Positions 1 through 11,317 of a stretch of 64,000 bases of DNA are shown piece by piece; positions within the stretch are counted from its first letter, which is position 1, and every line of letters begins with the position of its first letter. The stretch lies in assembly GCA_030035585.1 (NCBI GenBank), contig CM057482.1, positions 46,481,501 to 46,545,500 of the forward strand, in the 5' to 3' direction. The position numbers were made by a program, and so were the translations under genes. The stretch comes from Dugong dugon (Eukaryota; Chordata; Mammalia; Sirenia; Dugongidae). The notes under the pieces are model-generated. The model was not told the DNA's origin. It did no database searches and saw nothing but the letters and a program-made list of their open reading frames with translations.

Positions 1-2700
1 TAGAATTCAAACAAATAGAAAGAGAACAGCAAAAAAAGCCCACAACCAGCGGAAGAAAGGAAATAATAAAGATCAGAGCAGAAATAAATGAAATAGAGAA
101 CAGAAAAACAATAGAAAGAATCAACAAAACCAAAAGTTGGTGCTTTGAAAGAATCAACAAAATCGACAAACCACTGGCCAGACTGCCAAAAGAAAAACAG
201 GAGAGGACGCAAATAACCCAAATAAGAAGTGAAATGGGGGACATTACAACAAACCCAACTGAAATAAAAAGGATTATAACAGAATATTATGAAAAACTAT
301 ACTCCAACAAATCTGAAAACCTAGAGGAAATGGATAAATTTCTAGAAACACATGGCCTACCCGAACTACAACAAAGTGATGTTGAAAATCTGAACAGACC
401 CATAACAAGAGAAGAGATTGAAAAGGTAATAAAAAAAACTCCCAACCAAAAAAAGCCCTGGCCCAGATGGCTTCACTGGAGAATTCTAGAAAACATTCAC
501 AGAAGGGCTTGTACCAGTACTACTCAAGCTATTTCAGAGCATAGAAAAGGAAACAATACTTCCAAATTCATTCTATGAAGCCAGCATAATGCTGATACCA
601 AAACCAGGCAAAGACGTCACAAAAAAAGAAAATTACAGACCAATATGTCTCATGAATATAGATGCAAAAATTCTTAACAAAATTCTAGGCAATAGAATTC
701 AGCATTATACCAAAAGAATAATACACCACGACCAAGTAGGATTCATACCAGGTGTCCAAGGATGGTTCAACATTAGAAAATCAATCAACGTAATCTACCA
801 CATAAATAAAAGGAAAGAAAAGAATAACATGATCATCTCAGCCGATGCAGAAAAGGCATTTGACAAAGTCCAACACCCATTCCTGATAAAAACTCTCAAT
901 AAAATAGGTGTAGAAGGGAAATTTCTCAAATAATAAAGGGCATCTATGCAAAACCAATGGCCAACATCATTCTTAATGGAGAGAGGCTGAAAACATTCCC
1001 CTTGAAAACAGGAACAAGACAAGGATGCCCTTTATCACCACTCCTATTTAACATTGTGCTGGAAGTTCTAGCTAGAGCAATAAGGCAAGAAAAAGAAATC
1101 AAGGGCATCCAAATTGGTAATGAAGAAGTTAAACTGTCCCTGTTTGCAGATGATATGATACTATACTCAGAAAACCCTAAAGACTCCATGAGAAATCTAC
1201 TGGAACTAATAGAAAGATTCAGCAGAGTAGCAGGATACAAGCTAAACATACAAAAATCAGTTGGATTCCTGTACACCAATAAGGAGAGCAATGAAAAGGA
1301 AATCAGGAAAACAATACCATGTATAATAGCCCCTAAAAAGATAAAATACTTAGGAATAAATCTAACCAGGGATGTAAAGGACCTATATAAAGAAAACTAC
1401 CAAACACTACTGCAGGAAACCCAAAAGGATCTACATAAATGGAAAAACATACCATGCTCATGGATAGGTAGACTCAACATTGTGAAAAGGACAATTCTAC
1501 CCAAAGCAATTTACAAATACAACACAATCCGGATCCAAATACCAACAACATTCTTCAAAGAGATGGAAAAACTAATCATTAACTTTATATGGAAAGGGAA
1601 GAAGCCCTGAATAAGTAAAGCACTACTGAAGAAGAAGAATAAAGTTGGAGGACTCACACTACTTGACTTCAGAACCTACTATACAGCCACAGTAGTCAAA
1701 ACAGCCTGGTACTTGTACAACGACAGATACTTTGATCAATGGAACAGAATTGAGAACCCAGATGTAAATCCATCCACCTACGGTCACCTGATCTTTAACA
1801 AGGGTCCAAAGTCCATCAAATGGGGAAAAGACTGTCTTTTTAACAAATGGTGCTGGCAAAACTGGATATCCATCTGCAAAAAAAAAGAAACAGGACCCAT
1901 ATCTAACGCCATATACAAAAACTACTTCAAAATGGATCAAAGACCTGAATATAAAGCCTAAAACTATAAAGTTCATAGAAGAAAAAAATAGGACCAACAC
2001 TACAGGCTTTAATACACAGCATTAACAGGATACAAACCATAACCATCATTGCACAAATCCCAAAAGATAAGCTAGATAACTGGGATCTTCTAAAAATCAA
2101 ACGCCTATGCTCTTCAAAAGACTTCACCAAAAGAGTAAAAAGAGAACCTACAGACTGGGAAAAAATTTTTAGACAGTATAAGTCAGACAAAGGTCTAATC
2201 TCCATAATCTACAAGAAAATGCAACACCCCTACAACAAAAAGACAAACAATCCTATTAATAAATGGGCAAAGGAAGTGAACAGACACTTCAGCAAAGAAG
2301 ACACTCAAATGGCCAACAGACACATGAGGAAATGCTCATGATCACTAGCCATTAGAGAAATGCAAATTAAAACCACAATGAGATACCATCTCACCCCGGC
2401 ATTACTGGCACGAATCAGAAACACTGGAAATAACAAATGTTGGAGGGGCTGCAGGGAGATCGGAACTCTTGTGCACTGCTGGTGGGAATGCAAAATGATA
2501 CAACCATTTTGGAAAATAATACGGAGCTTCCTCAGAAAGCTAGAAACAGACATACCATTCCATCCAGCAATCCCACTCCTAGGAATATATCCTAGAGAAG
2601 TAAGAGCCATCACACGAAAAGACATATGCACAACTATGTTCATGGCAGCATTGTTCACAATAGCAAAATGATGGAAACAACCTAGATGCTCGTAAACAGA
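1..2700 (+). pseudogene. L1 ORF2 remnant: reverse transcriptase and C-terminal region
   Basis: ORF2p is the L1 endonuclease/reverse transcriptase that copies L1 RNA at the nicked target. The window starts after the endonuclease domain. Open pieces lie at 234-578, 589-933, 957-1610, 1713-1961 and 2360-2671, in shifting frames. Reverse transcriptase hallmarks are visible: QVGFIPG in the second piece, [13 protein letters not shown] following it, [10 protein letters not shown] at the start of the third, and the catalytic FADD motif encoded at 1143-1154. The C-terminal region is split by stops between 1961 and 2360. Lesions include a frameshift near 450, a frameshift with stops near 931 and a TGA at 1608 that looks like a decayed Arg codon. 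The enzyme cannot be made from this copy. Confidence 0.92.
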
Positions 2701-2707
2701 TGAATGG

Positions 2708-3188
2708 TGTCATGGTTTGAATTATGTCCCCCAAAAAAATGTGTGTATCAACTTGGCTAGGCCATGAGTCCTGGTACTGTGTGATTTTCCTATATGTTGT
2801 AAACCTGCCTCTATGATGTTAATGAGGGAGAATGGGTGGCAGTTGTGTTAGTAAGGCAGGACCTGATCTACAAGACTGGATTGTGTCCTGAGGCAATCTC
2901 TTGAGATAGAAAAGACAGAAGTGAGCAGAGAGACCGGGGGACCTCATACCATCAAGAAAGCAGTGCCAGGAGCAGAGTGCACCCACTGGACTTGGGTCCC
3001 TAAGCCAAGAAGCTCCTAGTCCGGGGAACACTGATGAGAAGGCTGACAGAGAGAGAAAGACTTCCCCTGGAGCTGACACCCTGAATTTGGATTTTTAGCC
3101 TACTTTGACTGTGAGGAAATAAACTTCTCTTCATTAAAACCATCCACTTGTGGTATTTCTGTTGTAGCAGCACTAGATGACTGAGACA
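2708..3188 (+). mobile_element. Solo LTR, MaLR-like, with perfect 5-bp TSD
   Basis: The element begins TGTCATGG and ends GAGACA, so it has the TG...CA ends of an LTR. The 5-mer AATGG sits on both sides (2703-2707 and 3189-3193), and removing the LTR plus one AATGG restores continuous L1 ORF2. A polyadenylation signal AATAAA lies at 3118-3123, giving plus orientation. The start (a TTTGAATTATGTCCCCC-type phrase) and the end (ACTTGTGGTATTTCTG followed by a CAGCACTAG-type phrase) resemble mammalian MaLR LTRs and the LTRs at 41670 and 42732. The subfamily is not named here. Confidence 0.88.
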
Positions 3189-4527
3189 AATGGATAAACA
3201 AACTATGGTATGTACACACAATGGAGTACTATGCAACGAGAAAGAACAACGATGAATCTGTGAAGCATCTCATAACATGGATGAAACTGGAGGACATTAT
3301 GCTGAGTGAAATAAGTCAATCACAAAAGGACAAATATTATAGGAGACCTCTATTGTAAAAACCCATGAAAAAGTTCACATACAAAATGTAACAATCTTTG
3401 TTGGTTACCAGTGATGGGAGGGGTGGGGGGGAAATACTAAACAGGCAATAGACAAGTGGTATCTTGGGTGAAGGGTGAGACAGTACAGGGGAAAGCAGCA
3501 CAACTTGTACAAGGAAAGGTCATGGAAGCTCCATAGACACATCCAAACTCCCTGAGGGACTGAATTGCTGGGCCGAGGGCTGTGGGGACCATGGTCTTGG
3601 GGAACATCTAACTGAGTTGGCATAACACAGTTTATAAAGATAATGTTCTACATTCTGCCTTGGTGAGTAGCGTCTGGGGTCTTAAAAGCCTGTGAGCAGC
3701 CATCTAAGATACTCCACTGGTCTCATCCCTTCGGGAGCAAGGGAGAATGAAGACAACAGGATACAAGGAAAAGATCAGTCTGAAGGACTAATGGACTACA
3801 GCTACCAAGGCCTCTACCAGACTGAGTCCAGTACAGCTGGATGGTGCCCGGCTACCACCACTGACTGCTCTGACCAGGATCGCAACAGAGGGTTCTGGAC
3901 AGAGCTGGAGAAGGATGTAGAACAAATTTCTAACTCACAAAAAAAAGACCAGATTTACTGGCCTAAAGGAGACTGGAGAAACCCCGAGAGTATGGCCCCC
4001 AGACACCCTTTTAGTCAGTGGTGAAGTCATTTCCGAGGTTCACCATTCAGCCGGGGAGTGGACAGTCCCATAAAACCTAATGGGACTAATAAAGCACAGC
4101 AGTCCAGGGACAAGGGCCAGAAGGCAGAAGGGGACAGGAAAGCTGGAGATAGGGAACCCAAGGTTGCGTAAGGACTGTGTTGATGTGTTGTGAGGTTGTT
4201 AACCATTGTCAGACAGCAACATGTGTACTAACTGTTAAATGAGAAACTATTTTCTTCTGTAAGCCTTCATCTAAACTGAGAATAGCAGCACAATTGGAAG
4301 AGCGTAGTCGATGTCACTGAACTGTGCATGTAGAAATTTTTGAAATGGTGTATCTTTGGCTACGTATATTTTCACCAGAAAAAAAGGTCGAGAAGGGAGA
4401 GGGTTGTCATGCTGTGGGGTTGTTAACCAATGTCATAAAACAATACGTGTACTACTGTTTCATGAGAAACTACTTGTTTTGTAAGCCTTCACCTGAAGTA
4501 CAATAAAAAATTGGAAAAAAAAAAAAG

Positions 4528-5903
4528 AATAATGATGACTCCGTGAAACATCTCACAACATGGATGAATCTGGAGGACATTATGCTGAGTGAAGTAAGTC
4601 AATCACAAAAGGACAAATATTCTATGAGACCACTATTATAAAAAGTCAAGAATAGGTTTGTATACAGAAACAAACATTATTTGATGATTACCAGGGATGG
4701 GAGGGGGAGGCAGGGAGGAAGAATCACTAACTAGATAGTAGACGAGTGTTAATTCAGGCGAAGGGTAAGGCAATGCACCATTTGGGGGAAGTCAACACAA
4801 CGTAACCGAGGCAAAGGAAGACACTGAGAGGTATGAATAATAAAGAGTAACTATGGTAAATGCTATAACATATACGATTCTCCAACAACAATAATGACAA
4901 TCAGTAACATGGGAGTAGATGTATAGGCTAATATGTATGCTAAACAGGTGGGGGGGGAGTTGTACCACAGTACACCTGTGTACATATATAGGTATGGCTG
5001 TGGATATTTCTGCATACATATTTGTAAATGCTGCATGTGTACTCATATATAAAATAGAGCATAGGGGGCACAGTTACGGAAACTGCTTAGACATCAGAAC
5101 TGAACTACTGGTCATGAAGGCTAAGGAACATAGTCTCGGGACATCTAAGTCAACTAACCAAACACTGTTCATAAAGATCATATGATAAGATAACATCCTA
5201 GCCTAGTGAGTAGCTTCTGGGGTCTTAAAAGCTTACAAGCAGCCGTCTAAGAAGCAACTATTGGTCTCTTCCTGCATGGAGCAAAGGAAAAAGAAAAAAA
5301 CTGAAGACTCAAGGAAGCAATTAGTCCAAAGGACTAATGGCCCATGTGAATCAGAGCCTCCTCTAACCTGAAACCAGAAGAACTAGATGATGCCCAACTA
5401 CCAATACCAACCACTCTGACTGGGATCACAATAAAAGGTCCCAGACAGAACAGGTAAAAAATGTAGAACAAAATTCAAATAATAAAAAAAAAAAGACCAG
5501 ACTTACTGGTCTAAAAGAGACTGGAGGAACCCGAGACTATTGCCCCAAGATAACGTTCTAACTTCGAACTATAGACACTCCCGGAGGCCACCTTTCAGTC
5601 AAGTAATAGACAGGGCTATAAAATAAACAGTTACACCCATGAAGAACGTGCTTCTTAGAACAATCAACTATACAAGACCAAAAGTGCAACATTTGCTCAA
5701 AACCAAAGATGAGAAGACAGGGAGGGACGGGAAAACTGGACTAATGGAAACAGGGAACCCAGAGAAGAAATGAGGAGAGTGCTGACACATTGCAGGGGTT
5801 GCAATGAATGTCACGAAACAATTTGTGTAAGAATCATTGATTGGAAAATTAATTTGCTATGTTAACTTTCACCTAAAGTACAATAAAGTGTTAAAAAAAG
5901 AAT
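4528..5903 (+). mobile_element. Second L1 3' end, in tandem with the first
   Basis: This is a 5'-truncated L1 starting in the last part of ORF2 (the same phrase about a GGACATTATGCTGAGTGAA run occurs near 3291 and 4575), followed by a diverged 3' UTR and an AATAAA-like end near 5881. An 11-base string AAAAAAAGAAT occurs at 4520-4530 and 5893-5903, consistent with insertion into the A-tail of the preceding L1. The A-rich sequence makes this TSD only moderately convincing. Confidence 0.8.
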
Positions 5904-5929
5904 CATGACTAAAGTTTGCTTAGTAATAT

Positions 5930-6312
5930 CTTTGAGCCAGAACTCCTCGAAAAGTGGTTCTCAGACAGCATCATGAACATCACCTGAGAGTTTGCTAAAC
6001 AGCTGAAGCTCAGGCCCCACCCCAGACCTACTCATCAGAATCTGCATTTTAACAAGGTCCCTAGGAGGGGCAAATGGTTTGTGCTCGATTATTAACTTAA
6101 AGGTTGGCAGTTTGAACTCACCCAGCGGTACCATGGAAGAAAGGCCTGATGTTCTCCCCATTAAGATTACAACCTAGAAGCCCTATGGAGCAGTTCTACT
6201 CTGTAACACATGGGGTTGCCATGAGTTGGAATCGACTTGATGGTAACAGGTTTGGTTTTTGGTTTCCGGGAGACTAGCATGCACTTTAGAGTTTGAGAAG
6301 CATTGCCTAGTT
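5930..6312 (+). mobile_element. MER5A-like hAT MITE, split by an AfroSINE
   Basis: The left part has the phrase about hearing GTGGTTCTCA, ATCACCTG and CCCCACCCCAGACCTACT that marks MER5A-type hAT-Charlie miniature elements. The right terminus (TTTGAGAAGCATTGCC) follows the SINE at 6056-6262. The family assignment is from recognition of these phrases only. Confidence 0.65.
6056..6262 (+). mobile_element. AfroSINE (longer variant)
   Basis: It has a tRNA-like head (GGCAAATGGTTTGTGCTC, then a TTGGCAGTTTGAACTC B-box-like stretch), a middle with GGAAGAAAGGCCTGATG, and a tail GTTGCCATGAGTTGGAATCG followed by the GGTTTGGTTTTT end. It is nested in a MER5A-like element. This variant has an extra middle segment compared with the short AfroSINE at 13586 or 48784. 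Confidence 0.85.
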
Positions 6313-6825
6313 AAGACACTGGTCTAACGAGATCATGCTGCTGATGATACTCTAGATGGATCAAATACACCTTGCTGAGTCTGCTTGGGCAAAATGGGTG
6401 AGACTTTGGCCAGCAGAGACAATTATTTTGAATATTTGAGGGCCCTCCTTCACTCCCACAGCAAGACTTTTTGTGTTTCCACTGTGTTTAGGGCCCAGGG
6501 CCTCTCCATTTACACCCCTTTGCCTGTAGAGAAGCATGGGCACAGCTGGCCCCAGAGATGGAGCCCCAGGTGGTTTCACCTGCAAGCAGGCAAAGGAGCC
6601 CACAGCAGACGACAGCCTGGGATGGCCCAGGATGGTTTCCCGGCCCCCATGATTGAACCCAGAACAATTGCTGCAAGGACCTCCGTGGAGGCGGCCAGCT
6701 GCAGGGGCCAGCAGCTAAGAGTGTTAATTCAGCCTGGCTGGTATCCAGAAAGCTGCAGAAAGCTGGGCCTGGAAACAAAGAGTAACAGTAAATAAATAAA
6801 GTAAAAATAAGTTGGCAGATGTATG
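6313..6825. other. Unassigned intergenic DNA
   Basis: No repeat family or gene is recognised. A 136-codon open frame on the plus strand and a 96-codon frame on the minus strand overlap here, in locally GC-richer sequence. Neither has a recognisable domain, so both are probably chance. Confidence 0.5.
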
Positions 6826-7060
6826 TGCCTCCTTTATAACACTAGCCACGTGCATTCTGTACATCCAATATGCCAGGCACTGTGCCAGAAAGGTTGCCTC
6901 CTTGTTCTCTGTCCCTCACTAAAATCCCTGCAGGTTAGCACTGTCCCCTCCATTTCACAGGGAGGACAGCGTGGCTCACAACGGTGTCTTGCCTGTGGTC
7001 ACCGAGCCCTGCCCTCAACCCCACAGCTCTCTGCAGCGTCAGCTCTAGGCAGGAAATGGA
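6825..7060 (-). mobile_element. MIR SINE (antisense)
   Basis: It shows the reverse-strand MIR phrases: GCCAGGCACTGTGCCAG, CTCCATTTCACAGGGAGGA and a GCCTGTGGTCACCGAGCC stretch like the usual AAGGTCACACAGC core. It is an ancient mammalian SINE and diverged. Confidence 0.6.
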
Positions 7061-7950
7061 AACAGGCTGGTCATTTTCAAAGCTGCAGCATAACCAGTTT
7101 TCCCTAGTGGATTCTGGATTGAAAGAACTCTTGGCATCCTAACAAGGTTTCAGAAGAGAAAGGAGTGTCTTCATCATCTTCTGCTTTGCCAACACCATCT
7201 CATCAATCCTCTGCACTTTGACGCAGACAGCGTGGGCTGTTACACAGTGGCAAACTTAAAAAGTATCTTGAAAGAGAGTGGAAGCAAGCTGCCAATACAT
7301 CTGGCCGTGTGCATCTATCTACAAACAGCCGCAGTGGCCGCACCTCGCCGGCGTGCCAGAAGAATGAAAAGGCTGCTTTTGGGCAAGTGCCCACAATGTG
7401 CCTGGTACACAGTAGGTGCTCAGTAAATGGGTGGTTCCTTCCTTTCCCCACCCTGCCCTGAATGGAAAGTGGACCATTGCCTCATTCACCCCACAGAGAA
7501 CCAGAGACCAACGCAGCTGCTGTCCAAACAGAAATGGATTCTGCGGCTGACAGGCAGTCGGAGAAGCTTCCCATTATAAGACTGTTTCTCAAACATTTTA
7601 AATCCATGTCCCATTCTGATAAATGTAAACATGTGTCCTTCAATGTTATTTAAAATTTCAAATGAAATTTAATATTGTGATTCAAAGCAAGTCAAATGAA
7701 TTATATAATTCGACATACTTTATGCAAACTGTCCCCACCCAGACAGATGCTGGTATAGTCCAACTACAAGGACAATCTGGCTGCCCTCAGTTGAGTCTTG
7801 ATAGAATGAGCCACTGCCAGAACATAATTAAAATATGCGGATGGTAAAACAGATATCAACCGTTTTCATCTGCCAGTATCCCTATCCGCCATGCAACTGA
7901 TAACAGCCTTTGTCCCCCGATCCCCATAGGCTGGGCACACAACCGAACCT
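7061..7950. other. Unassigned DNA with a short MIR/L2-like tail
   Basis: The only recognisable piece is near 7385-7435, where a TGCCTGGTACACAGTAGG then GCTCAGTAAATG phrase matches the 3' end common to MIR and L2. The rest of the stretch shows no gene or family I can support. Confidence 0.45.
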
Positions 7951-8140
7951 GGGCCAATCATAGTACCCATCTGCCCTTGGCTGCAGGGATTGGTCCACGG
8001 TATGGTCACATGACAAAAATTTGGCCAATCAGAGTATCTTACTGCCCCTGGCTGCAGGGATTGGTACAGGAGATGGGCACATGGCCAAAGCTGGGCCAAT
8101 CATAATCCCTCACCTGGCCCTGGCTGCAAGTGTAAGCAAA
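7951..8140 (+). repeat. CCAAT-bearing tandem repeat, about 71-bp period, 2.5-3 units
   Basis: GGCCAATCA-type words occur at about 7951, 8022 and 8093, spaced 71 bases. Each unit also carries a CCTTGGCTGCAGGGATTGG-type stretch whose ATTGG is CCAAT on the other strand, and a GGCACATGGCC-type word. The third unit is diverged. It may derive from an older interspersed repeat that I cannot name. Confidence 0.75.
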
Positions 8141-9245
8141 TGCCTTAACCATCCCAGAACTTTTCAAATTGCAGTGGGGAAGAAGGGGACAGAGGCGCCT
8201 CGTTCTCTTGTCAAAGCTGGGAGGAGGGGAGGCCAAAGCAGCAGGCACCATATCTCCAGCCTCCTGGGGAAGTCTGAGACAGTGAAGCCCACTCACAGAG
8301 AGAGGTCAAGATGAGAGGTGCAGAGTGGTCTGCTGTCATCCAGGTCCTGGCTCTGTTCATCTCCATGGCGAGTGCTCACCTGCTCTCTACCCCAGTTCGG
8401 CTGCAGGAGGCAGTACATTCTCTTATTTTAGTGAAAATTTGTTCAGTGAAGGTTCTCCCCGAACACCCAATCAAGAGTAGCCCGGCTAAAACAAGGGGCA
8501 CAGGAGTGGGTTCAAGAATATCCCTGGATATACAGGGGCCTGTCCCTCAAGGCCGGGTAGTTTGCACTGACCTTTCCCTGCACAAACTTGATTTTCTTCC
8601 TCTGTCTTTATACACCTTTCTCTCCTTTTGTCTCTCTGGATCCCACACTATCCCCATGCTCCCTAAACGCTCTTCCTTTGCACAACGTACTTTTGTCCAC
8701 CCGGGCCTCTGACTCTACATACTTTTTACTGTTGGTTACACTTCCTACAGTGTTTTTTTCCTCTGGGAAATCAGGGTGCCCAAGTGCCTCTGATCTTGGG
8801 GGCTCTATGGGTGCTCCCCAGCTCTATGCTCTTGGGCTGCTGGCCCAGTGGGACCTGGCCTCACTGCCTGATGTACACACTCACCGTCTATGCCTTGGTG
8901 GCCCAGTGAGGCCTGAAGCCACAGCATGCTTGACAAGTGTGCACAGGAAGCTGCCTCATTTCCTCATAAGCTGCCCTAACTTCTGCGATACAATTTTAGC
9001 ATCTGGCCAACCAAGCAAGTTGGGACTGATACTTGATAAAATCATTTGTTGAAGAAATCAGCTTCCAGAATCCCATCTGTGATCTTTTATTTTCTGTTCG
9101 GTGTTGTACATGTTATGGGGAAGAAGCCAATAAAAACCATCAGAATTTAATTTCAATTCACACAAAGACAAGAGATACCAACAAATCACGTTATCAATCC
9201 AAATGTTCAAGTGACTTGTGCAAACTTATGTGAATGGCTGTAATG
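8141..9245. other. Unassigned intergenic DNA
   Basis: No repeat family is recognised. Open frames of 133 and 154 codons (8311-8712 and 8588-9052) overlap in different frames. They have low-complexity, serine/leucine-rich content, no domain and no convincing splice structure, so I treat them as chance. Confidence 0.5.
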
Positions 9246-9370
9246 TCAACTCTGTGGTCAGGAGCCAGGATTTCAAGTCCCATTCAGTCGCACCAGCTCA
9301 GACAAATTTCTTAACATCTCTTGGCATCACTTTCTTCATCCGTAAAATAGGGCCTACTAAGGCTTGCCAT
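9246..9370 (+). mobile_element. MIR SINE fragment
   Basis: The order of phrases (GTGGTCAGGAGCCAGGATTT, then CTTAACATCTCTTGGCATCA, then CATCCGTAAAATAGGG) follows MIR in sense orientation. It is cut off by the AfroSINE that follows. Confidence 0.65.
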
Positions 9371-9572
9371 AGGGTCCTTAGGTGGTGAAAAGAGTTTGCA
9401 TTCAACTGCTAACCTAAAGTCTGGTGGTCTGAACCCACCAATCAGTACCACAGAATAAAAATCCTGGTGATCTACTTCCATTGAGATTACAGCCAAGAAA
9501 ACCCCACGGAGCACAGCTCTACTCTGAAACACACGGGGTTGTCTTAAGTTGGAATCAACTGGCAATCAACAA
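9371..9572 (+). mobile_element. AfroSINE (longer variant)
   Basis: The head has AGGTGGTGAAAAGAGTTTGC and GGTGGTCTGAACCCACC. The body has AATCCTGGTGATCTAC. The tail has CACACGGGGTTGTCTTAAG followed by TTGGAATCAACTGGCAA. It is more diverged than the short copies, with no clear TSD. Confidence 0.8.
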
Positions 9573-11262
9573 AGTCCTGCTATGGGGATTCCAGATGAAG
9601 AAAGTCATTAATATCATTGCTATTATGGCTCTAGGCTAGCTCACCCCTCATGTATTAGTGCTGAGGGGCAGATCAGCAACACAGGACCAGAAGCACTTCT
9701 CAATTTCCAAGTTTAAGTGAAGCTTGCTGGGTTCAGTAATGTCGTAACTTGGGTTAAAATCTCAGTTAACTACATTGTGTTATATTGCATAATGCTTTTT
9801 ACAGTTTTGGAGAACAGGAGCTCTGCTGCTGTAAATCAGCCTGCAAACAACCACCACATTTGAATTCAAGAACTTACTAAACCACTTGCCATCCAAGAAG
9901 ACTACAAACTTCCCATTTGTGTTGGCACTTAAAAATTACAAATTCATTTTGGCTTTCCATTGCATTTTGTACTCTATTACTTTGCATTTTAATGAGAATG
10001 GGTTTTAAAGGATTTCCAAACAGCTAAGTAACTAAAAATTTAGACCAGTTAATTTTCCATTTCAAAAAATTTCATCTGTGATTACTGTAAATAGTAACAC
10101 TAAATTTTTCACTACGGGGGAAGGGAAGGAAACCCTTAACCTATTACCTCCTTTTAAAATTTCCTACATATTCTTTTTTTGCCTCAGAAATGTAAAAAGC
10201 TATTTTTCAAACCCTAAGGCTTAGACTTAGTGAATATACCCCCCCCCTTTTTTTTTTCAAAATATAATTTTGTGATGAAATGACCAAATGGTTTAGAAGG
10301 AGAAAAATATGACCTTATGAAGAAAATTCTAGACTTCTAATAACTTTTTTTCTAAGATCCATTCAGATTGCTGACTTTTTATAAGTTAGATGTCAGATTC
10401 TAACCCACCTATGTACTCCTAGACTGTATAAATATACACATACCTAACACATTTCTAAAAGAAGTAAATGTGTGTTGGGAAAATGTTGGAACAATGAAGT
10501 TCCTGAGAGAAGCTTGTTTTCTCAAGTTATTAAAAGAAGGTGGCAAGCATTCATGAGGATATGAAATTTTAAAGTTGTCTGAAGGAAACTCTTGAGTATG
10601 GTTAAAGTTGCTGCCAAAAATCTCAGCTATGTTATGTCAGAATGTTCAATGGCAAGCTACACGCTAATGAATGGAAAGATAGGGTAAATGCAGGAAGTTT
10701 CTGCAGCAACACACAGTGACATTGAAAACCAATTTCCCAAAGCTGGCTGAGCTCAGTCATTCAGGGGCTACATGGTCAAGTTATATGGTCTCCATTAGTC
10801 AACAGTCAGGTTACCAGATGCCTACAAGGGAGAGCAGGGAGGAGTGGGAAAATCTGCCTCTCTTCACATTCTCTTAGAGAATAAATATGTTTGCTCTCTC
10901 TGAAAAAGTGGGTGCTCAGAGATACGCAGCTCTGAACTCAGAGAAAAGAAATCCATGCCGCCTTGCAGGAAACACTTTATTCTCCTTTTTTCCATGAAGC
11001 TTGCTTGCAGCATGATGTAGCTATTTTTATAAGCTCTCTTCAACCCAGCTGTTGCTTCTTGTTAACATGGCAAATGGTGTGAAAATCCCAGCAGAGGTGT
11101 GTGAATCCCAGAGGGACCTGTCTTCTGTCATTTCTAGAACAGATAAAATGTTAGGAGCTTCAGCGGGATATGGGTCAGGAACTCTTCATCAAAGGAGCGA
11201 TGAGAACATAGCTGACATTTAAGTGATACGGAGCCAGGCCTCTCATCAACCTCCACCAAGAG
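9573..11262. other. Unassigned AT-rich intergenic DNA
   Basis: There is about 1.7 kb without a recognisable gene, LINE, LTR or SINE. A C9/T-run occurs near 10240-10257. No open frame longer than about 60 codons is reported in this stretch, which argues against a coding exon. Confidence 0.55.
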
Positions 11263-11263
11263 C

Positions 11264-11271
11264 ATGCACAC

Positions 11272-11315
<44 letters not shown>

Positions 11316-11317
11316 CG
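11264..11317 (+). repeat. CA/AC dinucleotide microsatellite
   Basis: A nearly perfect run of AC units has one G interruption near the right end. Threonine/histidine-rich open frames across it are translation of the repeat, not genes. Confidence 0.97.

Larger units (their letters stand above)
1..4527 (+). mobile_element. L1 retrotransposon, 5' end outside the window
   Basis: A single L1 runs from the window edge through ORF2 and a long 3' untranslated region to an A-run at 4515-4526. It is interrupted by a solo LTR at 2708-3188; L1 sequence resumes exactly after the LTR. ORF2 coding similarity continues to a stop near 3355, and the remaining 1.1 kb is 3' UTR, which recurs at 4528-5903, 56761-58020 and 63533-64000. 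An AATAAA-like signal lies at 4502-4508, just before the tail. The copy is dead, but its frames are still long, so it is among the younger LINEs here. Confidence 0.93.

Noticed and set aside
6385..6795. 136-codon plus-strand open frame as a gene
   Set aside because: A 96-codon frame lies opposite in the same GC-richer patch. There is no domain, signal peptide or supporting splice structure.
8588..9052. 154-codon plus-strand open frame as a gene
   Set aside because: It has no recognisable domain, overlaps a 133-codon frame in another phase, and shows low-complexity composition.
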